Of a stretch of DNA of 64,000 nucleotides, positions 1 through 9,050 are shown one piece after another (the stretch's first letter is position 1; the number at the start of each line of letters is the position of its first letter). The translations under genes and the position numbers were made by a program. The stretch comes from Burkholderia glumae LMG 2196 = ATCC 33617 (GTDB lineage: Bacteria; Pseudomonadota; Gammaproteobacteria; Burkholderiales; Burkholderiaceae). The stretch lies in the NCBI RefSeq assembly GCF_000960995.1, contig NZ_CP009434.1, positions 124,001 through 188,000 of the forward strand. The letters run 5' to 3'. The notes below the pieces were generated by a model. The model saw only the letters and a program-made list of their open reading frames with translations, ran no database searches and had not been told where the DNA came from.

Positions 1-1943
1 ACATCGAAGTTTCCGCCCGCAGTGGCGATGAGGTTCTGGTCAGCGTTGACCTGCAGATGCTCACCTGACGTGAGTCCGATGCCCGATGGAGCGCTCACGA
101 GAATGGCTGCCCGCTTCAGGCCATCAAGCGCTTCCGTATAGAGCGCTTTCTGCTTCTGCAGTTCGGCTACCGTGGCTTCCGCCGCCTGGACCGCCTGGGT
201 CAGGGACTCCATACGTTCGATCGCCCGCTGCAACTGCTCCTGGGCTCCTTTCATGTCGAGCTGATGTCCCGATGCACCGGTCTGAGCTTCGGTGGTCAGC
301 AGCATACCCCGCGGCCCGCGTGCCGTCAGATGCCCGTCGGTACGCAATTCAGCCCCCTGTCCGCGTTCCTTGCGGTCCCCATCGACCATGTGCCCGAGAT
401 TGAGCTCACTGGTCTGGAACGGCGTCGTCAGGTGGATGTGCTCGACGTTTTCCTTATCCTCCATCCGCAGCTCGTTCTGTGCGGCGGTGCGAACGATGTT
501 GCGGGTGTGATTGAGGTTATTGACGAGATCCGGATGCAGGCTGTCGTGCATGGCCCCGATGATCACGGGCCGGTCCGGATTGCCATCGGTAAAGACGATG
601 GCGACTTCCGCCCCGTCGATCAGCGGGAAGTGGTGCCCGTAGCTGTCCCCACTGTACGGCTTGGCAAACCGCACCGGCCGGCTCGTACCGCCCGGACTCC
701 ACTCGTCGAGATCGAACGGCAGCTTGATCACATACCAGCCCTGCTCGGTCAGGTACGCGTATTTGTAGTTGCCCGGCGATGTAATGCGGGCCGGCAGGAT
801 GCCGTCAATGGCCGGTCGCTTGATCGAGGCGATCGGCGTTCGATACGCGCGATCGGACGGAATCCCCTCGAAGCTCACCCAGTACGATTGGCTACGGCCG
901 CCGCTCGATTCCACCGCGGTGATGAAGATCCCGTGCTTCGCGTCGGCCTGGACCGGCTCGACACGCATGACTTCGCCCGCCTCCAGCCAGAACGGATTGC
1001 CGGTGCCCTTGAAGGTGATCTGGTTCGCCAGATACGCCTCATGGCGCCGGCGGGCGATCTGCCTGCCCTCCTCCGGCGTTTCGTAATGCTCGCCCCAGCG
1101 GTAGTCGACACCGTTCGTCGACTTGTCGGCACGCGCGGCGTTTTCCTCGACGAGCAGCGATACGCCCGCCTCGCGATGGTTGTAGTCGTGCAACCGCACG
1201 GCTTCGGGTACGCGCCGGGTCCGCTTTTCTAGCGTCTTGATCGTGTCCGCGCCTGAGCTCTCGAGTCCGGCGTCTCGCAGGTAAGGCACCGTGCGCTGTT
1301 TGCGTGCATAGGCATCGAGATCGTCGCCGAACACGATCACCGCGTGATCCTTCTTCTGCTCCCAGCGGAACCAGATGCCCTCCTGCGCACAGAGGCGCTG
1401 GATGAAGGCAAACGTGGTCTCGTGGTACTGCGTCACGTATTCGTGCCGCTTGTACTGGTGGCGCAGTTGGAACACGAAGTCGACGCCGACGCGGTAGCCG
1501 TAATGGCGCAGCGTGTCGGTCACGATTTCCTCGATCGACTGCTTCTGGAACAGCCGGCTCGTCACGCCCCGGTGCAGGTCGGCGAGCACCGGCTCGAGCC
1601 GCACCCGGTAGTGCGTCTGGTCGGCCGTCGTGGCGAATTCATCGAATTCCGTGATGATGCCGTGGATGGTGTGCGCGGGCGGCATCTTGCTGAACTGCTC
1701 CGCGTTCTCACCGAACATCTTGCGCAGGTAGCCCATGTTCGGGTCAATCGGAGCGATGGTGAATCTCGCGGGCCGGCCGACCACCTGCTCCATCGGGATG
1801 CCCGCTGCCGGGCTGGTGAACTCGATGTCGTAGTGATACAGCTCGCTCACGGCGTCCCGGCCGCTGAACTCGAGCACCGAGAACGGCGCCGGATGCGGTG
1901 CGAGCTTCAACTCGTAGGCCTGGGTAGGCAGGATCGACGACAT
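1..1943 (-). CDS. vgrG: T6SS spike protein VgrG (3' end outside window)
   Basis: VgrG forms the trimeric spike at the tip of the type VI secretion tube and carries effectors. About 647 residues are visible. The first ~450 have the Gp27/Gp5-like VgrG layout (early VLEFSGRDAVSELYHYDIEF, later YSGDSYGHHFPLIDGAEVAI and FTDGNPDRPVIIGAMHDS). The visible C-terminal part, with LRTDGHLTARGPRGMLLTTE and then an Ala/Gln-rich coiled coil, matches the DUF2345 extension of T6SS VgrGs. The frame is open to position 1, so the stop and any effector tail lie outside. The ATG at 1941-1943 follows a GGAG ribosome site. It lies downstream of tssC with a 97-bp gap. No hcp gene sits between tssC and vgrG, which is unusual for a tssB-tssC series. 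Family assignment is firm; the carried effector is unknown. Confidence 0.93.
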   Translation of the reverse strand, partial: MSSILPTQAYELKLAPHPAPFSVLEFSGRDAVSELYHYDIEFTSPAAGIPMEQVVGRPARFTIAPIDPNMGYLRKMFGENAEQFSKMPPAHTIHGIITEFDEFATTADQTHYRVRLEPVLADLHRGVTSRLFQKQSIEEIVTDTLRHYGYRVGVDFVFQLRHQYKRHEYVTQYHETTFAFIQRLCAQEGIWFRWEQKKDHAVIVFGDDLDAYARKQRTVPYLRDAGLESSGADTIKTLEKRTRRVPEAVRLHDYNHREAGVSLLVEENAARADKSTNGVDYRWGEHYETPEEGRQIARRRHEAYLANQITFKGTGNPFWLEAGEVMRVEPVQADAKHGIFITAVESSGGRSQSYWVSFEGIPSDRAYRTPIASIKRPAIDGILPARITSPGNYKYAYLTEQGWYVIKLPFDLDEWSPGGTSRPVRFAKPYSGDSYGHHFPLIDGAEVAIVFTDGNPDRPVIIGAMHDSLHPDLVNNLNHTRNIVRTAAQNELRMEDKENVEHIHLTTPFQTSELNLGHMVDGDRKERGQGAELRTDGHLTARGPRGMLLTTEAQTGASGHQLDMKGAQEQLQRAIERMESLTQAVQAAEATVAELQKQKALYTEALDGLKRAAILVSAPSGIGLTSGEHLQVNADQNLIATAGGNFD

Positions 1944-1981
1944 GCGGAAACTCCGTTGAGCAGGCACAAATACGAACCGCA

Positions 1982-2009
1982 CCGCCGGAGCCTTCATGGC
2001 CCCGGCGGC
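1982..2009. repeat. GC-rich hairpin between tssC and vgrG
   Basis: CCGCCGG-A-GCC and GGC-C-CCGGCGG arms with a 5-base loop form a strong stem with one mismatch. No T-run follows on either strand, so it may attenuate or process the tssBC-vgrG transcript rather than end it. Confidence 0.4.
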
Positions 2010-2040
2010 TGATGCACTGAACTGGGCGGATCAGCGCGGC

Positions 2041-3573
2041 TTAACTCTTGGCCTTGGGCATCTGCGAAACCAGCGACAGGCCGATGTCCATCCCCTCCAC
2101 CTGGAAGTGCGGAATGATGAAGAGCTTGATGCGGAAGAAGCCCGGGTTGTCATCGATGTCCTCGACCGTGACCTTCGCGTCGCGCAGCGGATGCGAGGCC
2201 TGCAGTTCGTCGTCCGGATCCTTCATCTCGGTCACGAGCCCCTTGATCCAGTTGTTCAGCTCGAGCTCGAGCAGACGCCGGTCCTTGGTCGTGCCGATGT
2301 TCTCGCGCTGGATCAGCTTCAGGTAATGCGCGATGCGCGACAGCAGGAAGATGTAAGGCAGGCGCGCGTTGATGCGGCTGTTGGCCGTCGCCTCCTTGGT
2401 CTCGTACAACGCCGGCTTCTGCGTCGAGCTGGCCGAGAAGAAGCACGCGAAGTCGTGGTTCTTGTAGAACGACAGCGGGATGAAGCCGAGATTCGCGAAC
2501 TCGAACTCGCGTGTCTCGGGGATCAGCACCTCGGTCGGGATCTTCGGCTGCACGCCGGTGCCCAGGTCATACAGATGCACCGGCAGGTCCTCCACCTTGC
2601 CGCCCGCCTGCGGGCCGCGAATCTGCACGCACCAGCCGTTGTTCACGAAGCTGCGCACCATATTGGCCGCGAACGCGAACGACGCGTTGACCCACAGGTA
2701 CCGGTCGTGGTCCGGGCCCTTCACCGCCTCCTCGTAATTGAAGGCACGCACCGGCGTGGTGTCCTTGCCATACGGCAGGCGGCCGAGCACGCGCGGCATC
2801 GTCAGGCCGACATAACGGGCGTCATCGGTTTCACGGAAGCTCTTCCATTTGATGTACTCGGCGCGGTCGAAGTAGTTGCCGATGTCCTGAATGGCCGCCA
2901 CCTCTTCCATCGACTGCTTGCCGAAGAACGCTGCGCCCACCGAGCCGATGAACGGCATGTGGGCCGCCGCCGCCACCTTCGAGATGTTACGCAGCAGCGC
3001 CACGTCCATCGGCGAGTTCGTGAACTCGAAGTCGCTGATCATCGCGCTGATCGGCTGGCCTCCCGGCGTGTCGTACTCCTCGATGTAGGTGAGGCGATAC
3101 AGGCCGCTCTGGATCAGTTCCGGCGTGTCCTCGAAGTCGCGCTGCAGCGCCTCCTTCGACACGTCGAGCACCTCGATCTTCGCGTTCTTGCGAAAGTCCG
3201 TGCGCGCGACGAGCATCTTGAGACCGCGCCAGCGCCCCTCGAGCGCCTGGAACGCCGGCGTGTGCATCACGGCGTCGAGCTGGCGGCTGATCTGGCGGTC
3301 GAGCTGGCCGATATGGAAGTCCAGCAGCGATTTGTCGAGGCGCTCGACCGGCTGGCTCGACTGCGCGATCAGATCCAGGAAGGCGCTCATGCCGCGCGCG
3401 ATACGCTCGTCGGCTGACGCTTCGGAGAGCATGTCGTTGTCGCGGAAGGCCTCGAGCGGACGCGCCTCGGCGACCGGCGTGAGGTTGATCTTGCTGCAGA
3501 GCGAGGCATACACGCTGTCGTTTTCCAGCACGACGGTTTCGTTCACACCCTGACGGGATTCATTCTGCTTCAT
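2041..3573 (-). CDS. tssC: T6SS contractile sheath large subunit TssC (VipB)
   Basis: TssC pairs with TssB to build the cytoplasmic contractile sheath that drives the T6SS tube outward. The 510-residue length is normal for the family. Characteristic segments are visible: LLDFHIGQLDRQISRQLDAV near residue 90, FQALEGRWRGLKMLVART just after, an AAHMPFIGSVGAAFFG core near residue 215, and the C-terminal KLFIIPHFQVEGMDIGLSLV close. The ATG at 3571-3573 follows an AGGACAAGCA ribosome site. tssB lies 42 bp upstream on the same strand and vgrG 97 bp downstream, so the three probably form one transcript. No damage is visible in this gene, although the divergent tssK is broken. Confidence 0.96.
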   Translation of the reverse strand: MKQNESRQGVNETVVLENDSVYASLCSKINLTPVAEARPLEAFRDNDMLSEASADERIARGMSAFLDLIAQSSQPVERLDKSLLDFHIGQLDRQISRQLDAVMHTPAFQALEGRWRGLKMLVARTDFRKNAKIEVLDVSKEALQRDFEDTPELIQSGLYRLTYIEEYDTPGGQPISAMISDFEFTNSPMDVALLRNISKVAAAAHMPFIGSVGAAFFGKQSMEEVAAIQDIGNYFDRAEYIKWKSFRETDDARYVGLTMPRVLGRLPYGKDTTPVRAFNYEEAVKGPDHDRYLWVNASFAFAANMVRSFVNNGWCVQIRGPQAGGKVEDLPVHLYDLGTGVQPKIPTEVLIPETREFEFANLGFIPLSFYKNHDFACFFSASSTQKPALYETKEATANSRINARLPYIFLLSRIAHYLKLIQRENIGTTKDRRLLELELNNWIKGLVTEMKDPDDELQASHPLRDAKVTVEDIDDNPGFFRIKLFIIPHFQVEGMDIGLSLVSQMPKAKS

Positions 3574-3615
3574 TGCTTGTCCTGTCTGCGTTCGTATGGA
3601 TACCTGGGACCACGT

Positions 3616-4128
3616 TCAGGCCTGACCTTCCGGTTGGGTGGCTGCGGTGGCGACCTGCGCGAGCTCGCTGCGCAGCTTGTCAGACAGATGCTTATCCTTC
3701 AGGATCTTCTCGAACTCGCGCCTGAAGGTGCCGTTGTCGAGCAGGTTGCTTTTCAGATCCCGCAGCAGATTGCGCATTGCCAGCATCGCCTGCAGTTCCG
3801 GAATCTGCCGGGCCACCTGCTCCGGCTCGAAGTCTTTCATCGACCGGAACGAGAGGTTCACCGGCAACGCCGAACCATCGCCCGCGAGCGTGTTCTCGGC
3901 GGAGATCTTCAGGTCGGGGGCATAGTCGGCAAGCACGGCATCGAAATTATTCTTGTCGATATTGATCTTCTTGCGTTCGGCCAGCGGCGCCTGTTCCCGA
4001 CCCGCGCTGAAGTCGCCGGCGACGAGCAGCTTGAGCGGCAGCTCGACCTTCTTCCGGGCTCCGCCCGTATGCAGATCCAACGTAATCGAGACGCGGCTTT
4101 TCGGAATTTCTCGCTGGAAGCTGTCCAT
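3616..4128 (-). CDS. tssB: T6SS contractile sheath small subunit TssB (VipA)
   Basis: TssB interlocks with TssC to form the sheath protomer. The product begins MDSFQREIPKSRVSITLDL, has the conserved KKVELPLKLLVAGDFSAG segment near residue 30, and a C-terminal NLLRDLKSNLLDNGTFRREF helix. I chose the second in-frame ATG (4126-4128) over the one at 4138-4140 because GAGGA lies 6-7 bases before it; the first would place the ribosome site inside the coding region. The gene opens the tssB-tssC-vgrG series. A 550-bp AT-richer gap separates it from divergent tssK and should hold the promoter. Confidence 0.95.
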   Translation of the reverse strand: MDSFQREIPKSRVSITLDLHTGGARKKVELPLKLLVAGDFSAGREQAPLAERKKINIDKNNFDAVLADYAPDLKISAENTLAGDGSALPVNLSFRSMKDFEPEQVARQIPELQAMLAMRNLLRDLKSNLLDNGTFRREFEKILKDKHLSDKLRSELAQVATAATQPEGQA

Positions 4129-4678
4129 AGGATTCCTCATCTATTTCAGGTTCACGACACCCGCAGAACTTGCCCGTTGCGATGCGGTGAGCTCCGTCGT
4201 GCGCATGCGCGTGAACGCGTACACGCGATTCACCAAGGAACACTGACAGCACCCCATAGCGCGGCCTCTATTCGTGCGTTTTTTATGACACGGCGTATTA
4301 AACAGGTTTACTGACGCAACGTCAAAGGCCCTTCGAGCGAAAAATAGACGGTACAGCTTCAAGAATCATCAAATAGATAAATTTAGTAATTTTTCTATTG
4401 CACGGCGATCATTCGGTGATGTAATAGACTGCTCCATTCACACGAAACACCTTACATATCAAGGCCTTGCTACATTCCATGATCTCGGTATTCGGCTGAT
4501 TTTCAGATATCGGGTATTTTCTGAAATCTCATAAATTTCACAAACGCTTACCCGACAAGCATCAAGCAACAGCATTTAATCTTGATATTCAAAAATCTCA
4601 AGAAATCGTTCGCATGGTGAGCGATGCATATAGGATCACCGGACCTAGATAATCAACGAGAAGTCGCACACCACAGCT
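4129..4678. promoter_or_regulatory. Divergent T6SS intergenic region (tssB/tssK)
   Basis: About 550 bp between divergent tssB and the tssK stump is clearly AT-richer than its flanks, as expected for a promoter region. I found no convincing sigma-54 or operator match. A 15-base string at 4380-4394 (aatttagtaattttt) recurs exactly upstream of the chemotaxis receptor at 7461-7475. Confidence 0.5.
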
Positions 4679-4975
4679 ATGCGGATCGACAAACCGCTCT
4701 GGCATGAGGGCTTGGTCCTCACGCAGCAGCACTTTCAGCAACAGGACCGATGGGCGGGATTCGCGATGCAACAGGTCGCGGCCGCGGCGCACGCCGAACC
4801 ATGGGACACCCTAGGCATCGAGGTCGACGAGGCGGCCCTGGCAACGGGCGCCTCAAGCTCACGCGGCTCAAGCTGCGCTTCCCGGACGGGACGCCGGTCG
4901 ACACGACGATGGCCGATGAGGTTCCGCCGGCGCGCACGGCGCGGGACGCGCCCGCACCTGGACCCGGCCGACGGG
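4679..4975 (+). pseudogene. tssK: tssK stump (T6SS baseplate protein), frameshifted and truncated
   Basis: TssK links the T6SS baseplate to the membrane complex and is normally about 440 residues. The N-terminus is clear: MRIDKPLWHEGLVLTQQHFQ, then QDRWAGFAMQQVA. After about 56 codons the frame shifts near 4840: the natural continuation NGRLKLTRLKLRFPDGTPVD is in the next frame, consistent with loss of one base. Similarity ends near 4960-4975, where transposase sequence of the IS701 family starts. Roughly three-quarters of the gene is missing. It is divergent from tssB, a common T6SS arrangement. Unless another tssK exists in the genome, this system should not assemble. Confidence 0.88.
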
Positions 4976-5715
4976 CTGTACTCGATCATTGACGACAGGG
5001 GCTTGCCCACGAAGGGCAAGCATCCGGCCGGCGTGGTCCGGCAATACTGCGGTAACCGAGTTTGCAACCAAAGCGGAGATTGCGACAGGCAGTGGCGCAG
5101 CGCACGGCGAAGCGGCGCGCCCGCCGGCATCGTGCTGGCCGATGCCGGCTATGGAAACGACACCGCGCTTCGCGAAGCCGTCAGTGAGCTAGGGCTGGAC
5201 TATGCGATGGGCATTCGCTAGAACAAGCCTGTAAGGGCTTCGGGCTCGGCCCCTCTACCGACCGAGCCCCCACGCGGAAGTCGGACCGGCCACGCAGCTT
5301 GTTGCGGCGCACGCCCGGGCATGAGCCGATCGGGGCAAGGATCCGGCCTCGACGCTCGATGCCCCGCGCTACCGCAACCTGAGACGGCACGAAGCCACGT
5401 GCGCGGTTAACGCTATGCCGCCATGCGCACGCGTGCTTCGCGCCGCAACGACTGGCGGCCCACACTGCGCGTTGAGAAACGGCGGCTGATCAGAATGGCT
5501 CGACGGTGATACGAAGCCACTCTGAATTCGGTTTGGGGCACTTCGAAGGACATGGCTGGCGTGGACTCCATCGCCCTGCGTCGTCGCGTGTTGCTGACAC
5601 CATCGCGCGCCGGCTCAGGATGCGCCGGGCGCGGGGCATTCGTCCGGTCCCCCGCGCCGTGCCGATCGCCCGCTCGAACCGCCGGACGTTCGGCAGCACG
5701 TAGCGCCATTGCGCA
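4966..5715 (+). pseudogene. Decayed IS701-family transposase
   Basis: Pieces of an IS701-type DDE transposase appear in order but in different frames: IIDDRGLPTKGKHPAGVVRQ then YCGN (about 4985-5050), GIVLADAGYGNDTALREAVS (about 5130-5190), a GRPR..RRTPGHEPIG-like stretch (about 5275-5330), ASRRNDWRPTLRVE (about 5430-5475), and FGLGHFEGHGWRGLH (about 5525-5570). At least three frameshifts and internal losses rule out activity. No terminal repeats were found. It abuts the tssK stump and is probably what truncated it. Confidence 0.8.
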
Positions 5716-5751
5716 CGCGCTAGGAGGTGGCCGAAGTGTCGGCCGGCACCG

Positions 5752-7395
5752 TTACGCTGCCAGCCCGCCGCGGCTCAATCGCGGCATCGCGCTCGGTGCC
5801 GGGGCGGCCGGCGCCTGCCGGCTCGGCTTGGCGGCCTCGATCCGAAACACCGCAACCGCCTGGCGCAGCACCCCTGCCTGATCGGCCAGCGCTTGCGCCG
5901 AGGCCGAGGCCTGCTCCACCAGCGCCGCGTTTTGCTGCGTGACCTCGTCCATTTGACTGACCGCCACGTTCACCTGCTCGATCCCCGTGCCCTGCTCCGT
6001 CGATGCCGAGGCCACTTCCTCGATGATGTCGGTCACCTGCTGCACCGAGCGCACCACGTCGGTCATCGTCGAGCCCGCCTCCCGCACCAGTCGCGAGCCC
6101 GTGCCCACATGCTCCACCGACGCGCTGATCAGGTCCTTGATCTCCTTGGCCGCCGTCGCGCTGCGCTGCGCCAGCGTGCGCACCTCGCCCGCCACCACCG
6201 CGAAGCCCCGCCCCTGCTCGCCGGCTCGCGCCGCCTCCACCGCCGCGTTGAGCGCCAGGATATTGGTCTGGAACGCGATGCCTTCGATCACCGCGATGAT
6301 CTCGGCCACGCGCAGCGAACTCGAGGAAATGTCCTCCATCGTCGACACCACCCTGTTCACGACATCACCGCCGGCGGTGGCCGTGGCCGACGCATTCGCG
6401 GCCAGCGAGCTGCCCTTGCGGGCGTTGTCGGTGTTCTGCCGGACCGCCGAGGTCAACTGCTCCATGCTCGCCGCGGTTTCCTCCAGCGAGGCCGCCTGCT
6501 CCTCGGTGCGCTGCGAGAGGTCGACGTTGCCTTGCGCGATTTCGCCAGCGGCAACCGCGATCGATTCGGCCGATGCCTTGATGTCCGCCACCATTTCACC
6601 CAGTCGCCCCCGCATCGACTCGAGCGATGCCATCAGGCTGTGCGTATCGCCCTCCTCGATCTGCAGGCTCACGGTCAGATCGCCGGCCGCGATGCGGCGC
6701 GCCACCTCCTGCGCCGCGGCCGGCTCGCCGCCCAATTGCCTCAGGATGCCGCGCGTGATGAAAAAGGCGGCGAGCGAGCCGACGGCCAATGCCAGCGCGA
6801 CGAACGTCCATGTCGCCGCCTGCATGCGCTCCGAGCTCGCCTGGGCTGCCTGGGCCGCCTGTTCGTTCAGCTCATCCTCGAAATCGGCCAGCTCATCGAG
6901 TCGCGCGATCCAGGCGCGGGATGGCCGACGGGCCTCGCCCGTCAAGACCCGGATCATGCCGGCATTATCGTTGGCCCTGCCCAGGTCGACCGCCTTGGCC
7001 CATAGGGGCTTCGTGACCGCCTCGTCATCCTTCAGCTTGGCGAGCAGATCCCGCTCGCGATCGGTGGTGGACGGCTCCCGCGCAAAAATCGCGGCCAGCT
7101 TCGTGTACGCATCGGCGTAAGCCTGGTCCTGCTTGTCGATACGCGCGATCTGCTGGTCGCGCTCGGCCGGATCGGTCGACAGCGCCACGTTGCGAACCGC
7201 AATGGAGCGGTCTCGCACGGTGGATTTCATGCGGTTTGCCAGTCTTGCCTCCACGTTGTTCACGGAAGTGATTTTGTACAGGCTCACCGCAAGCGTACGC
7301 TCGGCGCGATATGCAGCTGCCGAAATCAGCAGGAGCAGAAACAACACAAGCCCGAAGCCCAGGGCGAGGCGAGTCGAAACTTTCATTTTTTCCAT
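5752..7395 (-). CDS. Methyl-accepting chemotaxis protein
   Basis: An inner-membrane chemoreceptor that signals through CheW/CheA. Domain order in 547 residues: TM1 (~8-28), a ~160-residue periplasmic domain of four-helix-bundle type, TM2 (~192-215), HAMP (~215-270), then the long coiled-coil signalling domain. The hairpin tip is intact (GIAFQTNILALNAAVEAARA, then GEQGRGFAVVAGEVR near residues 370-405). The Ala/Pro-rich tail lacks a CheR-binding NWETF pentapeptide. Two starts are possible: MEKMKV at 7395, or MKV at 7386 with GGAAAAA in front. The ligand cannot be predicted. It stands alone, with an AT-rich upstream region holding a perfect 15-bp inverted repeat. Confidence 0.95.
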   Translation of the reverse strand: MEKMKVSTRLALGFGLVLFLLLLISAAAYRAERTLAVSLYKITSVNNVEARLANRMKSTVRDRSIAVRNVALSTDPAERDQQIARIDKQDQAYADAYTKLAAIFAREPSTTDRERDLLAKLKDDEAVTKPLWAKAVDLGRANDNAGMIRVLTGEARRPSRAWIARLDELADFEDELNEQAAQAAQASSERMQAATWTFVALALAVGSLAAFFITRGILRQLGGEPAAAQEVARRIAAGDLTVSLQIEEGDTHSLMASLESMRGRLGEMVADIKASAESIAVAAGEIAQGNVDLSQRTEEQAASLEETAASMEQLTSAVRQNTDNARKGSSLAANASATATAGGDVVNRVVSTMEDISSSSLRVAEIIAVIEGIAFQTNILALNAAVEAARAGEQGRGFAVVAGEVRTLAQRSATAAKEIKDLISASVEHVGTGSRLVREAGSTMTDVVRSVQQVTDIIEEVASASTEQGTGIEQVNVAVSQMDEVTQQNAALVEQASASAQALADQAGVLRQAVAVFRIEAAKPSRQAPAAPAPSAMPRLSRGGLAA

Positions 7396-7478
7396 TTTTC
7401 GTCTTCAGTCTGGTGAGGGGAGCCAACGAGTCCCCCTTTATTACGTCCTGAAAATTGGAAAATTTAGTAATTTTTTAT

Positions 7479-7514
7479 ATGTATATATTTCAAACTAAAT
7501 TGAAATATATACAT
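7479..7514. repeat. Perfect 15-bp inverted repeat upstream of the chemoreceptor
   Basis: Arms atgtatatatttcaa (7479-7493) and ttgaaatatatacat (7500-7514) flank the loop actaaa. It lies about 85-120 bp upstream of the chemoreceptor start in a short AT-rich patch. It may be an operator or a transcript hairpin; no T-run follows. Confidence 0.6.
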
Positions 7515-8166
7515 GGTCTGTTCTGAATAAACTCTTTCGTAGCCCTATCGGCTATCACGCTGCCGGAACGCACCACCGTCCGCGGCGATCGACGCGCTGA
7601 ATCGAGTTGCGCCGGCAACGACGTCGACAGGGTCGATGGCCAGCACGACATGAGGACGACAGCATCGGTGTCGCGCCCGACCCGTCTCCCCGCAGCGCCG
7701 CTGCCAGACGAACGGTGCTCCGCTTGCCCTGGCCGATTTTTTCGGCCGACCGGACAGCGAACCTCGACGCCATCCTCTGGATGATGACGAATCGCCGGGT
7801 ATCCGTCATGTCGGGCATACCGCCGCCCTCGATGTGCCGGTCACTCTCACCGCAAACCGCCCGGCAATGTCGTTCGCTTCGATGTTCCGGCCGAGGCTCG
7901 CCCCAACACGCCCGGCACCTGGTACGACCGCAGTTCGCCCTTCGAGCCTTACCGCGGCTGTTGCACCGAAGGCGCGGACCGGCGTCTTGCCGGGCGTGCC
8001 GAACGCCTCGGCGATCATGCACCGCTCACGGGCGAAAGCGGCACCGTGCTGTTTTAAGCATCGGTTAATTCTCCCAACCTATCTTGGCAGCACCGAATAG
8101 ATGTTTCGTGTGAAGGCCGATCCCGGTGTCGTCATCCCAATCGATGTTCTTGAAAGGAGAGTTGAA
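7515..8166. other. 650-bp gap without a supported gene
   Basis: Several short overlapping frames on both strands show no family I recognise, ribosome site or codon pattern. The part just before yfdX presumably holds its promoter. A minus-strand stretch at 7806-8018 looks faintly protein-like but ends quickly and may be a relic. Confidence 0.4.
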
Positions 8167-8847
8167 ATGCGAATCCAGACCAAAAGGAAGGCAGCAGCTT
8201 GCTTGATGGCGGCAATTACCGTGGCGGTCGGTGCCTGGCCGGTCCATTACGCGTTCGCGTCAACCGTCGGGCAGACCGTCATGAAGCAGGACTTCACCAA
8301 GCTGTCCGACGCGGGAAGCCATGCCATGAACGATGTGGGAGCGGCACGTTCGGCGCTCTTCAATGGCGATCCGGAGGATGCGGCGCGTTTGCTGAGTCAG
8401 GCCAAAGTCGCGATGAAAGCCGCTGCCACCGATGATTCGGCATTTCTCCGTGCGGCATCATCGCTGACCGATGCAGCCGGAAAACACCCGAGCGCGTCCA
8501 GTGATACCCGATCAGCATGGCTTCCGGTCGCCGGCGAGGTGTCGATCCTGGACGACTTCGCCAGCCAACCGGCCAAGGCCAAAGCCGTCGATCACGCGAA
8601 TGCGGCCTTGAAGAACGGTGACCGCTCGGCGGCGATCCGCGCGCTCAAGCTCGCCGATGTCAACGTCGATTACACCGTCGACGTGGTTCCGCTGGCCAAG
8701 ACGGGGGCGAGGATCGATCAAGCTTCGGCGCTGCTGGATGCGGGCAAATACTACGAAGCCGGACAGGTGCTGCGCCAGATACAGAACAGCGTGCGGTTCG
8801 ATCATCTCGACATCAATGCGATACCGCAGAACGCGGGCCGTGGTTGA
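8167..8847 (+). CDS. YfdX family periplasmic protein
   Basis: 226 residues with an N-terminal signal peptide (basic MRIQTKRK, hydrophobic LMAAITVAVGAWPVHYAF, cleavage probably after AFA). The mature part is helical and Ala/Asp-rich, with the YfdX hallmarks: a SDAGSHAMNDVGAARSALF helix, LDDFASQPAKAKAVDHANAA mid-protein, and a closing DAGKYYEAGQVLRQIQ segment. YfdX proteins are periplasmic and linked in enterobacteria to acid and stress responses, but the molecular role is not settled. The ATG at 8167 has a strong AAGGAGA six bases before it; a longer in-frame start at 8101 would extend upstream of the signal peptide and is rejected. It is followed 200 bp later by a PsiE-type gene on the same strand. 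Confidence 0.88.
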   Translation: MRIQTKRKAAACLMAAITVAVGAWPVHYAFASTVGQTVMKQDFTKLSDAGSHAMNDVGAARSALFNGDPEDAARLLSQAKVAMKAAATDDSAFLRAASSLTDAAGKHPSASSDTRSAWLPVAGEVSILDDFASQPAKAKAVDHANAALKNGDRSAAIRALKLADVNVDYTVDVVPLAKTGARIDQASALLDAGKYYEAGQVLRQIQNSVRFDHLDINAIPQNAGRG

Positions 8848-9050
8848 CAGCCATCCGCCGTCGAAGGGGGCCGGGCGTTCGGCCGCCTTGCCGATCTCCG
8901 GACAAGTACGGGTTTGGGCCGGTCCGCTCAGGCCCGGCCTGCCCGGCTCCCGACCTGCTGATCGCTTCGGCCGGATCCGTCGACCGCTATCACTTCGATA
9001 TCCGAATCAATACCGTCTCACGAAAATAAAGTCGTATTGGATGGAGCGAC

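Noticed and set aside
7806..8018. Short minus-strand frame with a faint dehydrogenase-like look (FGTPGKTPVRAFGATAAVRL)
   Set aside because: Weak resemblance to methylene-tetrahydromethanopterin dehydrogenase only. No ribosome site, no continuation, no neighbouring pathway gene; not claimed.
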